A model generated the notes under the pieces. That model had not been told where the DNA came from, ran no database searches, and saw only the letters and a program-made list of their open reading frames with translations. This document shows, piece by piece, positions 62,669 to 64,000 of a stretch of DNA of 64,000 bases (its first letter is position 1; each line of letters starts with the position of its first letter). Location: NCBI GenBank assembly GCA_029721435.1, contig CM056576.1, positions 111,022,666 through 111,086,665 of the forward strand, in the 5' to 3' direction. This stretch comes from Gymnothorax reevesii (lineage: Eukaryota; Chordata; Actinopteri; Anguilliformes; Muraenidae). Both the position numbers and the translations under genes were made by a program.

Positions 62669-62871
62669 CACTGTAAAAAAACCTAAGTTGTCTCCTCTGA
62701 AAAAAGTTAGTTTCCAGGCTGCCTTAAAATTTCAAGTTAACTGAATTTAAGATTATAAGTTGAATATACTGTACCTTCTACTTGTCATCTCAAGTTCAAT
62801 GAGCTTAAAATTCTAAGTCTGCCTGGACACTAACTTTTTTCAGTGGAGACAACTTTGGTTTTTTTACAGTG
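62669..62871. mobile_element. CACTG-ended palindromic MITE, 203 bp
   Basis: The left arm CACTGTAAAAAAACCTAAGT, then TGTCTCC and CTGAAAAAAGTTAGT, is mirrored by the right arm reaching 62871 (CAGTG) with few mismatches over about 45 bp. Flanking CA dinucleotides could be a 2-bp target duplication. CACTG ends suggest the CACTA/EnSpm superfamily. The inner part also has AAGTTNAATGAGCTT-like dyads. Confidence 0.75.
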
Positions 62872-63119
62872 CAGTTTTACAATCTACAATTGTAATATAG
62901 AAACTGTAAATTGTCCAAAATCGAATCTGCTCTTCCTCTTTATGATACTTACTTATATGCAAAACATGTAATTTCTAATTTAAAAATTACTATAGTTATC
63001 GCGTTAACATGTAGGGCGGTGCGGCAGCGGCGGCGGTCAGGCCAAAAACATAATATCCAGAAACGCTATTCGGCGTTCAGGGATAAAATGAATACATTAA
63101 ATGGGCGTGATGTGAAAAT

Positions 63120-63375
63120 TCAACACACTCTCATTTCAACTCGTCTAGTGACGCTACCTGAATAAGCGTCAATATACAACACAAAAGGAAGATCTTGGCA
63201 TCTTTATCTGATGCTTCGGGTTAGGCGTTCGGGTGAAAGGTTGGGGGCTAGGGGATAGGGTTAGTCTTAAATTGGTGTCAAATAAGGACTCCAAAAGTGT
63301 CCTTTTATGTCTTATAATGAGACTTGGTCAGGAAGCATCAATATATGACGCGTTGGGATGAGACTGGGCTCGAAA
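63120..63375. mobile_element. possible MITE with imperfect inverted ends
   Basis: CTCATTTCAACTCGTC near 63129 and, inverted, CTCATCCCAACGCGTC near 63364 match in 12 of 16 bases. Further in, GACGCTACCTGA and GATGCTTCCTGA also pair. GC-rich TTAGGCGTTCGGGTG and GGGGATAGGGTTAG lie in the middle. Ends are approximate and no target duplication was assigned. Confidence 0.45.
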
Positions 63376-64000
63376 ATTGTTGGAAGGCAAAGCCACGCAC
63401 GAATTGAGAGTTCGCTAAAATCGACGCTCTTACAGATAGGTAGCGAAGGCTTTTGTGAATCCCTTGCTTCGCAAAGTTTGCTTGGTCACAGTTGCTTCAC
63501 TAAGCCCCAGCATCACTAATTTTTTGCACAGTCATTGTGAGACTGGCTCCTTAGATGGTCTTTGCATTGGTGCTTGAAAACTCTTGCATGATCCAGTGGG
63601 CCTTTTCGCAGGATCTCCTCCCTTCACAGTCCATAGACAAGTACCTCTAGGTCTAAAGATGAAAAAGAGCCACGCTGGCCAATGAATGTTGTGAACGATG
63701 CCCCTGTCAAAAGGCTAATACACACAATTATATTGACCTAATATGGCAGACAATTAAAAAAGTTGTTTGGTCAGAGAAGTAGTGTGATATTTATCACTTT
63801 TATCCACTTTTTAAAGCCCATTAATATTTGTGAATATCATATACCAGTCAGAATATTTGGTCACTGATGAAACAAATCTATATGCATGACCTTCATTTAA
63901 AGGCAGTATAAAATCTGACCTTGAACATGATGCAAATGGCCCTTCCAACTGTCTTGATTTTGATCTTCTCCCTTTCCCCTCCTTTAAGAGGGAGTGGGCT
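63376..64000. other. unassigned intergenic sequence
   Basis: No gene, paired repeat or terminal signature was recognised to the end of the window. Confidence 0.4.

Overview
The window looks like a transposon-rich intergenic stretch of a ray-finned fish genome, probably a teleost. The evidence is the element mix: Gmr1-type and chromoviral Ty3/gypsy retrotransposons, several Tc1/mariner families, a BED-finger hAT, tRNA-derived SINEs, and remnants of two gene families recalled as highly repeated in fish. Base composition is AT-rich and vertebrate-like. I found no intact host protein-coding gene, rRNA, functional tRNA or CRISPR array. Nearly all recognisable coding sequence belongs to mobile elements. 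All family names come from motif recognition and memory, not from a database search.

Layout. 0.6-1.6 kb: decayed C2H2-finger repetitive gene. 1.8-6.4 kb: dead chromodomain Ty3/gypsy element on the minus strand, with a tRNA-SINE (6257-6747) in or at the edge of its gag. 7.05-12.65 kb: a second dead Ty3/gypsy on the minus strand, split in pol by a 1753-bp solo LTR (8740-10492) with a GTAT target duplication. 12.7-23.9 kb: mostly unassigned AT-rich DNA with two hAT-type MITEs (17962-18271, 23864-24067) and an unclassified inverted-repeat element. 24314-33931: a BED-finger hAT transposon with an 8-bp target duplication. Its transposase is split by a 6062-bp, open-reading-frame-intact Gmr1-like retrotransposon (26456-32517). 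34058-34510: PIF/Harbinger-type MITE. 35.2-38.5 kb: large imperfect palindrome carrying a LINE fragment and tandem repeats. 38680-44587: a second Gmr1-like element with an intact ORF.

45.6-54.1 kb: a cluster of Tc1/mariner copies. One holds a 1095-bp solo LTR, and one carries another Tc1 derivative in its 5' leader. A retrovirus-like solo LTR (48520-49056), a foldback and a 70-bp retroposed insert lie among them. 54.15-55.8 kb: AT-rich single-copy-looking DNA that could hold conserved non-coding elements. 55831-61656: one Tc1-like copy whose ends are about 5.8 kb apart. Between them lie exons of a SAMD3-like repetitive gene, an unexplained 177-codon ORF and a SINE with an 11-bp target duplication. 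61.7-64 kb: tandem repeats and two MITE-like inverted repeats.

How it fits together. The window is a stratified insertion record. The two Gmr1-like copies are the youngest autonomous elements: full-length single ORFs, and 497-bp LTRs with one mismatch noticed in the first copy. Their domain order, Gag-protease-integrase-RT-RNase H, is the reverse of ordinary Ty3/gypsy and is the most distinctive biology here. The hAT, the gypsy copies and all Tc1 copies are dead.
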